In this document: in pieces, positions 24,537 to 33,439 of the stretch
Layout of the letters: each line of letters starts with the position of its first letter
Position numbering within the stretch: position 1 is the stretch's first letter
Assembly (NCBI RefSeq): GCF_000247645.1
Contig: NZ_AHWA01000006.1
Location: 1-64,000 of the forward strand
Direction: 5' to 3'
From: Salinibacterium sp. PAMC 21357
GTDB taxonomy: Bacteria; Actinomycetota; Actinomycetes; Actinomycetales; Microbacteriaceae
Length of the DNA stretch: 64,000 bases
Notes under the pieces: generated by a model
Seen by the model: only the letters and a program-made list of their open reading frames with translations
The model's database searches: none
Told to the model about the DNA's origin: nothing
Program-made: the position numbers and the translations under genes

Positions 24537-26102
24537 GTGAACTCGACCAGCACTGCCCCCGCCTTTCGCGCTCGCAGATTGGCCCTTGTGGTTCCTGCGT
24601 TCGCTCTGACGCTGCTGCTGAGTGGGTGTTCGGGCATCTTGCAGTTGCTTGCTGATCGTTCCGAACCGACCGGCGAGACCGTATCTGCGGAGTTGGCTCC
24701 GTACTACGAGCAGGTGCTCCGGTGGGTTGACTGCGGTGAGGGCGCTCAATGCGCGACCGCAACGGCTCCGATGGATTGGGCGAACCCGACTCCGGAGACC
24801 GATATTGAGTTGGCTTTGGCGCGTCATAAGGCGACCGGTGAGAGCTTGGGCTCGCTGTTTGTGAATCCTGGTGGGCCGGGCGCTTCCGGTTACGACCTCA
24901 TCCATGATGACGTCGATTTTGCGGTCAGCGCGACGCTGCGCGAGAACTACGACGTGATTGGCTGGGACCCTCGCGGAGTTGGTCGTTCGACTCCGGTGAC
25001 GTGTCTCGACGATGAGGGCCTCGATGAGTTCATTTTCGGAATTCCCGAGGCTGAGGTGGGCAGTGATGCGTGGCTTGCCGAGAGCGAAGATGCGGCGATC
25101 AACTTCGGTCAGGCGTGTTTCGAGAACACCGGGCCAATTCTGCAGTTCATCGATACGCAGAGCACGGTGCACGACCTCGACATGTTGCGGGCGATTGTTG
25201 GTGACGAGAAGCTGCAATATTTGGGCTACTCGTATGGCAGCGATATTGGTTCCTATTACATCGAAAACTTCCCTCAGAATGTCGGTCGAATCGTGCTCGA
25301 TGGCGCTACCGATTCATCGATTTCTGTGTTTGAGGTTGGACTTGTACAGACGGCAGGGTTCCAACGTGCTCTCGAAAACTATTTAGCGGCGTGCCCCACT
25401 TCGTTCGATGATTGTCCGTTCGTTGGTGGGGTGGATGCCGCGCTGGCGACTATCCGCGGACTTTACGATCGCTACGACGCGAACCCGGTGGCCGCTCCGG
25501 ATGGCCGAATGATGGATGCCGGTGTGATCGACATCGCCATGAGCATGGCCCTGTATTCTGAGGACTCGTGGCCTTTCTTGAACGACCTCTTCTCAGAGGC
25601 TGCTCGCGGCGAAACCGACACCGCGTTCTTCTTGGCCGATTTTTATTACAGCCGAGATGTTGATGGCACCTACACCGACAATTCGCTCGAGGCATTCATC
25701 GCAATCTACTGTGTCGACTACCCGGTAGAGACAGATCCTGCCGTGTTGATTAGCCAGCAGGAGTTGATGCGCCAAGCATCGCCGGCGACCTATCGCGACT
25801 TTCCTCCCACCCCCGATTTCACGTGTCTGAACTGGCCCTACAAGTACATTGGTCCGGGCATCACCGAGCTCACGGGGGAGGGTGCGCCACCGGTGCTCAT
25901 TGTCTCGACGACGGGCGATCCGGCAACCCCCTACGAGTGGGGTGTCGCGTTGAGCAACCAATTGCAGAGTGCGCAACTCATCACCTACAACGGTGAGGGA
26001 CATACGGCGTACAACGGCGGCGTCGCCTGTATCGACAGCGCGGTCGATGACTATTTCGTCACAGGAACGGTGCCCGATGCTGATCCAGACTGTTCTGCTT
26101 AG
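24537..26102 (+). CDS. Secreted lipoprotein, alpha/beta hydrolase (S33), paralogue of the preceding gene
   Basis: This 521-residue product is collinear with its upstream neighbour. It has lipobox LLLSGC, VNPGGPGASG, nucleophile elbow GYSYGS, Asp in TTGDPATPYEW and His in GEGHTAYNGG. The two genes share many identical short blocks (VHDLDMLRA versus ARDLDMLRA, ITYNGEGHTAYN), so they arose by tandem duplication and then diverged. The GTG start gives a basic N terminus and a standard signal. Function is probably surface peptide hydrolysis, unproven. Confidence 0.88.
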   Translation: MNSTSTAPAFRARRLALVVPAFALTLLLSGCSGILQLLADRSEPTGETVSAELAPYYEQVLRWVDCGEGAQCATATAPMDWANPTPETDIELALARHKATGESLGSLFVNPGGPGASGYDLIHDDVDFAVSATLRENYDVIGWDPRGVGRSTPVTCLDDEGLDEFIFGIPEAEVGSDAWLAESEDAAINFGQACFENTGPILQFIDTQSTVHDLDMLRAIVGDEKLQYLGYSYGSDIGSYYIENFPQNVGRIVLDGATDSSISVFEVGLVQTAGFQRALENYLAACPTSFDDCPFVGGVDAALATIRGLYDRYDANPVAAPDGRMMDAGVIDIAMSMALYSEDSWPFLNDLFSEAARGETDTAFFLADFYYSRDVDGTYTDNSLEAFIAIYCVDYPVETDPAVLISQQELMRQASPATYRDFPPTPDFTCLNWPYKYIGPGITELTGEGAPPVLIVSTTGDPATPYEWGVALSNQLQSAQLITYNGEGHTAYNGGVACIDSAVDDYFVTGTVPDADPDCSA

Positions 26103-26181
26103 CGGCCAGTTCCCCGAGGCGGCTATGACGCCCCGAAACTTCGGCTAAGCTATCTTGCTGTGCCTCATGAAAATGCGGCCG

Positions 26182-26254
26182 GCCGCCTTAGCTCAGTTGG
26201 TAGAGCATCTCACTCGTAATGAGAAGGTCGTCAGTTCGATTCTGACAGGCGGCT
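26182..26254 (+). tRNA. tRNA-Thr (anticodon CGT)
   Basis: The cloverleaf is complete. The acceptor is GCCGCCT/AGGCGGC, the D arm is GCTC-AGTTGGTA-GAGC, the anticodon stem TCTCA/TGAGA has loop CTCGTAA, and the T arm is GTCAG-TTCGATT-CTGAC. CCA is not encoded. A terminator follows 26 bases later. Confidence 0.96.
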
Positions 26255-26279
26255 CTGTTGCACAATTGTGCGAAGAAAG

Positions 26280-26304
26280 GGCCGGAGAAATCCGGTCTTT
26301 TTTT
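26280..26304 (+). terminator. Rho-independent terminator after tRNA-Thr
   Basis: A GGCCGGA/TCCGGTC stem with a short GAAA loop is followed by a run of eight T (26297-26304). Confidence 0.85.
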
Positions 26305-26356
26305 CGTGTCACGGGCGCCATTCGTGGCCTCGCGGTTAGCTCCCATGCCAACCGCT

Positions 26357-26362
26357 TAAACT
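26357..26362 (+). promoter_or_regulatory. Probable -10 box of the acyltransferase gene (TAAACT)
   Basis: TAAACT is followed by 6 bases and the ATG at 26369, implying a leaderless transcript. Confidence 0.5.
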
Positions 26363-26368
26363 AGGGTC

Positions 26369-27142
26369 ATGAAGTACCGCAACGAGCCGATCTATACCGC
26401 AGCGATTGGCGCCGGTCGTGCCATGTTCGGTGCTCTCCGAGTGCGCCGCACCGTAATCGGTGCGCACAATCTCCCCGATGTGGGCGGGGCCGTTATCGCC
26501 ATGACCCATTTCGGGTATCTGGAGTTTGCCCTTGTCGAGTGGGCGACGTGGCTGCACAATCACCGCCGCATCCGTTTCATGGCAAAGAAGAGCGTCTTCG
26601 ACAAAAAGGTCGTGGGCTCACTGATGCGCAATATGAAGCACATCCCGGTCGATATGAAGGCCGGAGCTAGCGCTTATGCGTCCGCCGTCACAGCTCTTCG
26701 TGCGGGCGAACTGATCGGGGTGTTTCCCGAGGCCGGCGTGAGCGCGTCATTCACGATTCGTGATTTCAAGACGGGAGCCGTGCGTTTGGCGGCCGAAGCT
26801 GGCGTGCCCGTCATTCCGCTGGCGGTTTGGGGCGGCCAACGCCTCATGACCAAGAATCGAAAGATCTCGTTGCGCGAGCGCAGCGGGGTTCCCATTGTGA
26901 TGGTTGTCGGCGAGCCGATCACAGTGGCAGTGGCCGACGATGTTGTGGTGGCGACGGCGCGGCTGAAGGCGGTCATGGAGGGCCTCCTCGCGACCGCGCA
27001 GAAGGCTTACCCGCTCACTGGTATCGGTCAGTGGTGGCAACCACGTCGGCTCGGCGGCACAGCGCCCACGCCGGAAGAAGCGGCGGCAGCTGACGCCGAA
27101 CGTGAGTTGCGACGGGCTCAAGAATCTCACGAGCTCGAATAG
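26369..27142 (+). CDS. PlsC-type 1-acyl-glycerol-3-phosphate acyltransferase
   Basis: This 257-residue lysophospholipid acyltransferase-like enzyme probably acts at the membrane face in glycerolipid synthesis. The block I motif is H47-FGYL-E52, that is HX4E where the family normally has HX4D. FPEAGVS and the PVIPLAVWG block are well conserved. The C terminus is a charged, Glu-rich tail after a GIGQWWQPRRLGG element. It stands alone between tRNA-Thr and an unrelated gene. The Glu substitution may tune or impair catalysis; the fold assignment is firm. Confidence 0.85.
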   Translation: MKYRNEPIYTAAIGAGRAMFGALRVRRTVIGAHNLPDVGGAVIAMTHFGYLEFALVEWATWLHNHRRIRFMAKKSVFDKKVVGSLMRNMKHIPVDMKAGASAYASAVTALRAGELIGVFPEAGVSASFTIRDFKTGAVRLAAEAGVPVIPLAVWGGQRLMTKNRKISLRERSGVPIVMVVGEPITVAVADDVVVATARLKAVMEGLLATAQKAYPLTGIGQWWQPRRLGGTAPTPEEAAAADAERELRRAQESHELE

Positions 27143-27276
27143 AAACGTCCTGTTGGCGGGCACTCTTGCACGAGCGATGATTCGACAGAAGAATCGTTTT
27201 CGGATTATCCGGTTACGATTGGGGCAACCACAGATGCAAGGCTCGCTTGAGCCACTGACCTGAAATTCGCCCTCTC

Positions 27277-28608
27277 ATGATCAAAGAGTTGTCCGAAGAG
27301 ACACCTGTCGAGAACTATCGGCGTGAGGCCGCTGACGAGCTCGACGGTATCGCGGTGGCGCAGACGCCGGTTTCGAAGACTGCGCCAGAGAGCATCATTC
27401 GGAGATTGATTTCTGCACCGATGGTGCGCGCCCAAGTGGCGGCCGGAGAACGGCGCACTGGGGAGCTTCCCCGCCCGACGGATCACCCGAGCGGGCACGC
27501 TCGAGGCCCCAATAGCCACCGGGTGCTGCTTGTTGGATCTGGACCAGCGGTTGGCTGGGGCGTCGCTAGTCATGAACTTGGGCTGCCCGGCGCTCTCGCT
27601 CGCGCTCTATCGACGCTTACCGGCTTTGGCTACCTGGTCGATGTCATTGCCGAGCCGAGCATGGATGCTTCCACTGTTCTTCGCGCGCTGTCGTCGGCAG
27701 CCCCCGATCGTTACGACGCCGTCGTCATCACTATCGGGGTCAACGACGCACTGTCGTTGACGCCCCTGGATGTGTGGACTGAGAGAGTCCACGAACTCAT
27801 CACCGGTTTCTTGGGTACCTTCCCGTCAGATGCTCCGCTCTTTCTGGTGGGGATTCAGCCGATCGAGTCCATCCCTGTATTCAACTCCCGGGTGAGTGCC
27901 GCAGCCGATGAGCACGTACTGCGACTCAACCAAGCGACGCACACGTTGACCTCGCTCTCTGACCGCACAATATTCCTCCCTTTGCACGCGGGTTCGCCGC
28001 CGCCGGGTGTCCGCTACCGAACGCGTCGTGAGTACACGGAGTGGGCATCGCAGCTTGCACCTAAAATGGTGCCGCACATTTCTGCTGAGCCACATGATGC
28101 GCGCGAGGGCGACACCCCGACTTCCGAGGGCGAAGCGCGTCGACAGTTGGCGGAAAGTGTTCGTGCGGCGGCAGCACTCGATAGCGAATTGGTTCTGCAC
28201 CTCAATGGGATCGCGGTGCAAGCAAGAAGCGCATTCCGCACCCAGAATGCGCTCATCGCCCTCCTCGGCCCGGATGCGCTCTGGAACTTAGCCGAAACGG
28301 GGCCCAGTCTGGGGGAGGTGCCGCGTCAGCTCTCTTTGTGTGCAACCACGATTCAGAGCGGAAACGCCCTCGTGGTTCGCGACACACTCGCCGATCCACG
28401 TTTCTGCGATAACCCGTTGGTCACCGGTGGCCCGCAAATCCGCTTCTACGCTGGCTTTCCGATCGAGGCCCCGTCGGGTGTTCGCATTGGCGCGCTGTGC
28501 GTTGTTGATATCCAACCGCGTCGGCAATCAGATGATGTCAACGAGCCATTGTTGAGGGAGCTTGCGCTGAAAGCTCAACGAGAACTCTGGCGGCACCTGC
28601 ACGAATAG
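27277..28608 (+). CDS. SGNH/GDSL-like hydrolase fused to a GAF domain
   Basis: This 443-residue cytoplasmic protein has no signal peptide. Residues about 80-250 form an SGNH-type domain with LLVGSGPAVGWG (candidate nucleophile Ser88) and GVND (154-157, block III). The C-terminal part (about 275-440) is a GAF domain, with FRTQNALIALLG and FYAGFPIEAPSGVRIGALCVV. Hydrolase plus small-molecule sensor suggests ligand-controlled ester hydrolysis, or a signalling protein using both folds for binding. The block V Asp/His pair is not obvious to me, so activity is uncertain. It ends convergent with the FAD/Fe-S gene. Confidence 0.75.
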   Translation: MIKELSEETPVENYRREAADELDGIAVAQTPVSKTAPESIIRRLISAPMVRAQVAAGERRTGELPRPTDHPSGHARGPNSHRVLLVGSGPAVGWGVASHELGLPGALARALSTLTGFGYLVDVIAEPSMDASTVLRALSSAAPDRYDAVVITIGVNDALSLTPLDVWTERVHELITGFLGTFPSDAPLFLVGIQPIESIPVFNSRVSAAADEHVLRLNQATHTLTSLSDRTIFLPLHAGSPPPGVRYRTRREYTEWASQLAPKMVPHISAEPHDAREGDTPTSEGEARRQLAESVRAAAALDSELVLHLNGIAVQARSAFRTQNALIALLGPDALWNLAETGPSLGEVPRQLSLCATTIQSGNALVVRDTLADPRFCDNPLVTGGPQIRFYAGFPIEAPSGVRIGALCVVDIQPRRQSDDVNEPLLRELALKAQRELWRHLHE

Positions 28609-28663
28609 TGACCTGCGCGATCAGCAACCGCGTTGGTAGCCAGCTGAGCGTGCGCGCCCCCGG

Positions 28664-31522
28664 TCACCGCTCTCGTGTCGCGTCAGCTAGTAGTTCCACG
28701 ACGTGACGGTAGTCGCTGCCGGTGGCCCGGGTCATTCCGAGTTCGCAGGTGCGGTTGCAGCTCGCATGCGTCGTTGCCCCGGCAGCGCGCACCTCGGCGG
28801 CCTGAACAGCGGTCGCTGATTCGGTGAGTTCGGGATGCAGCATCCCGCGGTCACCAGCGAATGCGCAGCACCCCCAGCTCTCGGGAATCATTACCTCCTC
28901 CGCGACCGTATGCGCGATCGCGCTGAGCTTATCGTTGAGCCCCAAGCGAGTGGACGAGCACGTCGGGTGCAGCGCGAGCGAATCGATGCGTTCGTAGGCG
29001 GGCCCTGACAGCCGTGTCGGCAGCGCCGGGATGATCCGGTCGGCCACGAACTCAATTACATCGATAACGTGAAGCGGCCGCGCGCCACGACTCGTCGGCG
29101 CCGGGTCATTCTCGATCGTGTGCAGCAGGCCTTCGGTGCACGATGAGGCGTCACAAATGATCGGGAGTTGCCCATCTCGAGTGGCCGTGCGCAGGCTTGC
29201 GAGCACGCGGTCGTGCATGATCGCTGCGCCGTCGGGCAAACCTTTCGACGACCATGGGGTTCCGCAGCACAGTGAATCTATGTCTTCCGGCACCAACACC
29301 GTAACCCCGGCGCGCTCGCAGAGTTGCTCGAAGCTGACCTGCACGCCCGGCCCGCGGGTGCCATCCGCACGCGGGGCGGGGCCGAACATGGCGTTCACGC
29401 AGGCGGGGACATAAACGGCTTCGACCTCCGTGGATGAATCGGGTGCGGGTCGAGCGCGTCGAGTTCCGCCGCCGGGTAACTCGGGCGACCAGAGAGGCAG
29501 CACGTCGTCGCCGAGCACCACACGCCCGAGGTTGTTGGGCGCGGTAACGAGGGCTGCCGGAAGCTTCTCGGTGATCGAGAGTGCTGCGCCCGCTATCGCC
29601 GTCGTTGTGTCCCAGTGCGCCGCGGCGGTCTTCCAGACCTTTTTCTCGACCGCGGAATGTTCCGTGGTGCGCAGTCGTCGAACTAGATCACCGGTGTTGA
29701 TGAGCACCGGGCAGGCGGTCTGGCACATGCCGTCAACGGCGCACGTTTGCACGCCTTCGTATTCGTAGTCCTTCTCGAGTTCAGCGGCGAGAGCGCCATC
29801 ACCATCGGCGTGAGCGGTCGCGATGGCGCGCTTCACCACAATGCGTTGGCGTGGAGTCAGCGTCAGGTCGCGGCTGGGGCACACTGGTTCGCAATAGCCG
29901 CACTCCACACAGCGGTCGGCCTCGGCCTCAATCGTCGGAGTCGTCTTGATATTTTTGAGGTGCACCTTCGGGTCTTCGGTGATGATGACGCCAGGGTTGA
30001 GCATCCCACTGGGGTCAAACAGCGCTTTCACTTCGCGCATGACGCCATACAACTCGTCACCGTATTGGCGCCGCACGTACGGTGCCATTACCCGCCCCGT
30101 GCCGTGCTCGGCCTTGAGCGATCCGCCCTCACCGAGCACGAGATTAACCATGTCTTCGGTGAACGCCTCATAGCGGTCGAGCCCGGCACCTTCGAAGAGG
30201 TCGGTGAGCATGAAGTGGATGTTGCCATCCTTCGCGTGGCCAAAAATCACACTATTCTCGTAGCCGTACCGGTCGAAGAGCTCGATCAGCTGGGTGCTAG
30301 TGCGCGCCAACGATTCCACCGGAACCACCACATCTTCGAGCAACGCGGTGGTGCCAGAAGGGCGAGCGCCGGCAACAGTGGCATAGAGACCCTTGCGCAG
30401 GTGCCACAGTGAGGAACGCGTCGCCGCATCGCGGAAAAGTACCGCGGGCGAGCTCACTTTCAGGCGGTCGAGAACGCGGGTTGCTCGTGTTTGTTGCTCG
30501 GCCAGTTGCTCGACAGTGCCCGCTTGGTACTCCACGAGCAGGGCGGCATGGTGGTCGACGGCGAGGTCGCGAATGAGCGGATGCGCGTCAGCTTCTCCCT
30601 TGCCAACGCGCAGTGATTGGGCATCCATAAGCTCAATGGCCGCAGCACCAGTGGCGACGATGTCGGGCAGTGCCTCATTTGCGGCGAGCAGGCTATCGAA
30701 GATTACGAGCCCGGTCGCGGCTTGGGGCAGCAGCGGGAGGGTGCGAAAGACGGCTTCGGCCACGAACCCGAGGGTGCCTTCGGAGCCGATAACGAGGTGG
30801 GCGAGCAGAGCCGCGGGCTCGTCGTGATCGAGGAAGGAATTGAGGCCGTAGCCCATGGTGTTTTTCATGGAGAACTGGTGCTCGATGATGTTCACCGAGG
30901 TCGGGTTGGCGCGCACTCGGTCGCGAAGGCGCAGCAAGCCATCGAAGAGTTCTGGTTCATCGTGGCGAAGCTTCTGGTTGGCTTCGGCCGCCGCGGTGTC
31001 GATAACGGTGCCACTCGTGAGAACCAAGGTCAGTGACTCGAGAGTCGTGTAGGTATTGCCGGTGATGCCGCACGCCATCCCTGAGGAATTGTTGGCAACA
31101 ACTCCGCCAATTGTGCAGGCAGATTCACTTGCCGGGTCTGGGCCAAGTTTGCGGCCGTGACGCGCGAGCGCCCCGTTGACTTGACGAACTGTTGCCCCTG
31201 GCTGCACTCGCACGCGCATCCCGTCATCCTCGATCGTGATGCCGCGGAAGTTGCGGCGCACATCCACGAGAACTCCATCGGTGAGGGCTTGACCGCTCAG
31301 ACTGGTGCCGCCCGACCGCAGAGTGACCGGCTTCCTGTTACGAGCCCCAACGTGCAGCAGGCGCCCAACTTCGGCGGCATCCTGGGCAATAACAAGAGTT
31401 TGCGGAATAAGGAGAAAGTGCGAGGCGTCGTGCGCGTTGGCATGCAGGTCGATTGCTCGCGTGCTGAGGCGTCCGGCGTCGGTGAGCACGGCGGCAAACT
31501 GGTCGATAACTGACGGCTGCAT
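28664..31522 (-). CDS. FAD-linked oxidase / Fe-S protein, D-lactate (or 2-hydroxyacid) dehydrogenase type
   Basis: This 952-residue fusion protein resembles GlcD/Dld joined to GlcF. The N-terminal FAD-binding PCMH domain has the PVTLRSGGTSLSGQ motif and the FAD-oxidase C domain ends with LKAEHGTGRVMAPY. Two ferredoxin-type clusters follow (CVECGYCEPVCP; CAVDGMCQTACP), then two CCG domains (CCGTPW and CCAFAG). It would oxidise a 2-hydroxyacid and pass electrons to the respiratory chain. The start at 31522 has GGGAG upstream. The gene is divergent from a GntR/FCD regulator over 94 bp containing a matching operator. The exact substrate is inferred. Confidence 0.88.
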   Translation of the reverse strand: MQPSVIDQFAAVLTDAGRLSTRAIDLHANAHDASHFLLIPQTLVIAQDAAEVGRLLHVGARNRKPVTLRSGGTSLSGQALTDGVLVDVRRNFRGITIEDDGMRVRVQPGATVRQVNGALARHGRKLGPDPASESACTIGGVVANNSSGMACGITGNTYTTLESLTLVLTSGTVIDTAAAEANQKLRHDEPELFDGLLRLRDRVRANPTSVNIIEHQFSMKNTMGYGLNSFLDHDEPAALLAHLVIGSEGTLGFVAEAVFRTLPLLPQAATGLVIFDSLLAANEALPDIVATGAAAIELMDAQSLRVGKGEADAHPLIRDLAVDHHAALLVEYQAGTVEQLAEQQTRATRVLDRLKVSSPAVLFRDAATRSSLWHLRKGLYATVAGARPSGTTALLEDVVVPVESLARTSTQLIELFDRYGYENSVIFGHAKDGNIHFMLTDLFEGAGLDRYEAFTEDMVNLVLGEGGSLKAEHGTGRVMAPYVRRQYGDELYGVMREVKALFDPSGMLNPGVIITEDPKVHLKNIKTTPTIEAEADRCVECGYCEPVCPSRDLTLTPRQRIVVKRAIATAHADGDGALAAELEKDYEYEGVQTCAVDGMCQTACPVLINTGDLVRRLRTTEHSAVEKKVWKTAAAHWDTTTAIAGAALSITEKLPAALVTAPNNLGRVVLGDDVLPLWSPELPGGGTRRARPAPDSSTEVEAVYVPACVNAMFGPAPRADGTRGPGVQVSFEQLCERAGVTVLVPEDIDSLCCGTPWSSKGLPDGAAIMHDRVLASLRTATRDGQLPIICDASSCTEGLLHTIENDPAPTSRGARPLHVIDVIEFVADRIIPALPTRLSGPAYERIDSLALHPTCSSTRLGLNDKLSAIAHTVAEEVMIPESWGCCAFAGDRGMLHPELTESATAVQAAEVRAAGATTHASCNRTCELGMTRATGSDYRHVVELLADATRER

Positions 31523-31550
31523 GAGGCTCCCATCGATCGCGGATGAGCGA

Positions 31551-31561
31551 TTGTCGGACAA
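31551..31561. promoter_or_regulatory. Candidate GntR/FCD operator TTGTCGGACAA
   Basis: This 11-bp perfect palindrome fits the TNGTNNNACNA pattern used by FadR-type GntR regulators. It lies between the divergent dehydrogenase and regulator starts, 29 bp from one and 56 bp from the other. Confidence 0.65.
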
Positions 31562-31616
31562 GTCTACATTGCTGGCAAGTGGACCGAAAAGGTAAGCTTC
31601 AGCCGGGAGGAACAAG

Positions 31617-32276
31617 ATGGCTCGAACGATTACGGCGGTGTCTGTTGTGGACGCCCTCGCCGACGACGTGCGACGGCGCTTGTTTTCCGGCGAATTGCCT
31701 AGTGGCACCCCGGTGACCGAATCCCTTCTCGCTGAGGACTACAACGTTGCTCGATCGACCTCAAAAGCGGCCATCGAGAAACTCACCACGGAAGGCCTTT
31801 TGGAACGTGGCGCCCACAAAAGCGCCCGTGTGCCCGTGCTCAGCATCGAGGATGTGCGCGATATCTATCGCACGCGATTGCGCCTCGAAAGCTCCGCCTT
31901 GCGCGAACTTGCCGCCGAACATCGAGTGCCCGCTGCCGCGACCGCAGCAAACGAGAGAGTGCGTCAAGCAGGGGCGACGATTGCCGCCGGCGGATCGATC
32001 GCCGCAGTCGAACCAGACATGCAGTTTCACGCCTCCCTTATCGAAGCAATCGGCAGCCCGCGGGTAGAGCACATGTACCGTTCGCTCGTCGATGAAGTGC
32101 GGTTGTGCATGGCGCAAGTTCAGGGCCGAAGCCTGCTGAGCGTCGAACGAATCGCGGCCGAACATCAAGAGATTCTTGAACACCTTGACGCAGGAAACGC
32201 TGAAGCTGCTGTTGCCTGCCTCGATGGCCACCTTGAACGGGCACGAGAACGACTCGTCGAGGCGATTCGCGCTTAG
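31617..32276 (+). CDS. GntR-family regulator with FCD domain
   Basis: This 219-residue regulator has an N-terminal winged helix (VVDALADDVRRRLFSGELPS, then a recognition region RSTSKAAIEKLTTEGLLERG). An all-helical FCD ligand domain with metal-type residues (DMQFHASLIEAIGSPR, HQEILEHLDAGNAEAA) follows. The start is preceded by GGGAGG. Divergent placement and the palindromic operator suggest it controls the hydroxyacid dehydrogenase in response to its substrate. The ligand is unknown. Confidence 0.9.
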   Translation: MARTITAVSVVDALADDVRRRLFSGELPSGTPVTESLLAEDYNVARSTSKAAIEKLTTEGLLERGAHKSARVPVLSIEDVRDIYRTRLRLESSALRELAAEHRVPAAATAANERVRQAGATIAAGGSIAAVEPDMQFHASLIEAIGSPRVEHMYRSLVDEVRLCMAQVQGRSLLSVERIAAEHQEILEHLDAGNAEAAVACLDGHLERARERLVEAIRA

Positions 32277-32442
32277 GGTCGAACGCTCGACGGCAACGTC
32301 AACCCCCGGCAGTCCACGCCACCTCCCCGCCTCGCAGGCTGGGCAAGTTTCGGGCTACGCAGGTGTCCCCCAAACTGAGGATAGACCCGTCACCCACACC
32401 CCCCATTAACGGGTATTTCCGCATGTTTCCGGTGTTTTTCCC

Positions 32443-32471
32443 TTGTGAATCTATGAATTGGCACCTAGTTT
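32443..32471 (+). promoter_or_regulatory. Promoter of the CAP-like gene
   Basis: TTGTGA (32443-32448) and TAGTTT (32466-32471) have a 17-base spacer, the best -35/-10 pair seen in this part of the window. Transcription would start near 32478. Confidence 0.6.
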
Positions 32472-32480
32472 TGGGCTTAG

Positions 32481-32500
32481 GAAGCAGAGGGGTCTGCTTC
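32481..32500 (+). promoter_or_regulatory. Hairpin at the predicted 5' end of the CAP-like mRNA
   Basis: GAAGCAG/CTGCTTC with loop AGGGGT forms a 7-bp stem within a few bases of the predicted start of transcription, followed by TAATTATT. It may stabilise the 5' end or act as an attenuator. Confidence 0.45.
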
Positions 32501-32527
32501 TAATTATTCGTCTGGGGGACGATTTTC

Positions 32528-33394
32528 ATGGGGAGAGTTCCGTTCTTAACGGCAGCATTCACTGTTGTACTTGTAGGAGTAGTTCCATTCGTCGGGGGAG
32601 GCGGACCGGGTCTTACCGACATCGCAACCGCAAACTCGGCGGCACGTTCACCGCTGTTCGCCTCGACGGCCACAGGCCCGATCGAACAGTCGCCGACCGC
32701 CGTGGCAATCGCCAGCATCGAACGCGTCACTGAAGAGTCGATGGCGGCAGCGCGTGCGGCAGAAGCTAAAGCGCTGACTATTGATTCCGAACACTTGGCA
32801 CAGAAGGTTGTGCCGAAACCGGTCGTCGTAGTGGCGCCCGTGAGCAGCGCCGCTGGCACTAGGTCCTACGTAGCCCAAACGCGTGCAGCGTACGCGGCAG
32901 CGGGACAGTCGTGCCCGGGCAACGTCGGTGGTGGCGTCGCTGGCGCACCGAGCCGCAGCTCATCGCAGGGCGTAGCCGGAACTACCTCTGGCGACCTCTC
33001 GTCTTTCGCTTACGCTTACAACTCGATCCGCGTCGCTAACTGCTTGCAGCCGATTCCGCTGTCGAACTTCCGTTACGACTCGTGCATGGAGGAACGTCTC
33101 TTCTGGATGGCGGAGTCGCCAAGTACGAACCCTCTCGATGCGTGGGGCCACAACGGCACCACTCGCGAAGATGGCGTTCCGGCCCGCGGTTGCGATGGAA
33201 ACCTCGCCGGTGGTTCAGGTAACAGCGGAGCAACAGTCGCATCCAAATGGTGGGACTCGAGCTCACATCGCGCCTCGCTCTACCGCCCTGGTGTCAGCAC
33301 CGCCGGTGCGTGCATCGCCTTCGCCATGACTCACGGCGGAATCGATGAGCCGTACAGCTTCACTCGTTCGGCAGCACGTTGGACGTGGTGCTAG
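32528..33394 (+). CDS. Secreted CAP/SCP-like domain protein
   Basis: This 288-residue exported protein has an N-terminal hydrophobic signal (about 5-23) and then a long Ala/Val/Pro linker with a short coiled stretch (EESMAAARAAEAKALTID). The C-terminal domain (about 155-288) follows the CAP fold order: YNSIRVANCLQPIP, then SCMEERLFWMAES, WGHNGTTRE, and SKWWDSSSHRASLYRPG. Four or more cysteines suggest disulphides. GGGGGA precedes the ATG. CAP proteins are secreted with diverse roles; function here is unknown and the assignment rests on the motif order. Confidence 0.65.
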   Translation: MGRVPFLTAAFTVVLVGVVPFVGGGGPGLTDIATANSAARSPLFASTATGPIEQSPTAVAIASIERVTEESMAAARAAEAKALTIDSEHLAQKVVPKPVVVVAPVSSAAGTRSYVAQTRAAYAAAGQSCPGNVGGGVAGAPSRSSSQGVAGTTSGDLSSFAYAYNSIRVANCLQPIPLSNFRYDSCMEERLFWMAESPSTNPLDAWGHNGTTREDGVPARGCDGNLAGGSGNSGATVASKWWDSSSHRASLYRPGVSTAGACIAFAMTHGGIDEPYSFTRSAARWTWC

Positions 33395-33427
33395 GCCAAG
33401 GAGTACAGGCCGATTCGGGCATCCGGG

Positions 33428-33433
33428 TACTAT
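33428..33433 (+). promoter_or_regulatory. Probable -10 box of the PBP4-like gene (TACTAT)
   Basis: TACTAT is followed by 6 bases and the GTG at 33440, a leaderless arrangement. Confidence 0.45.
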
Positions 33434-33439
33434 AACCGG

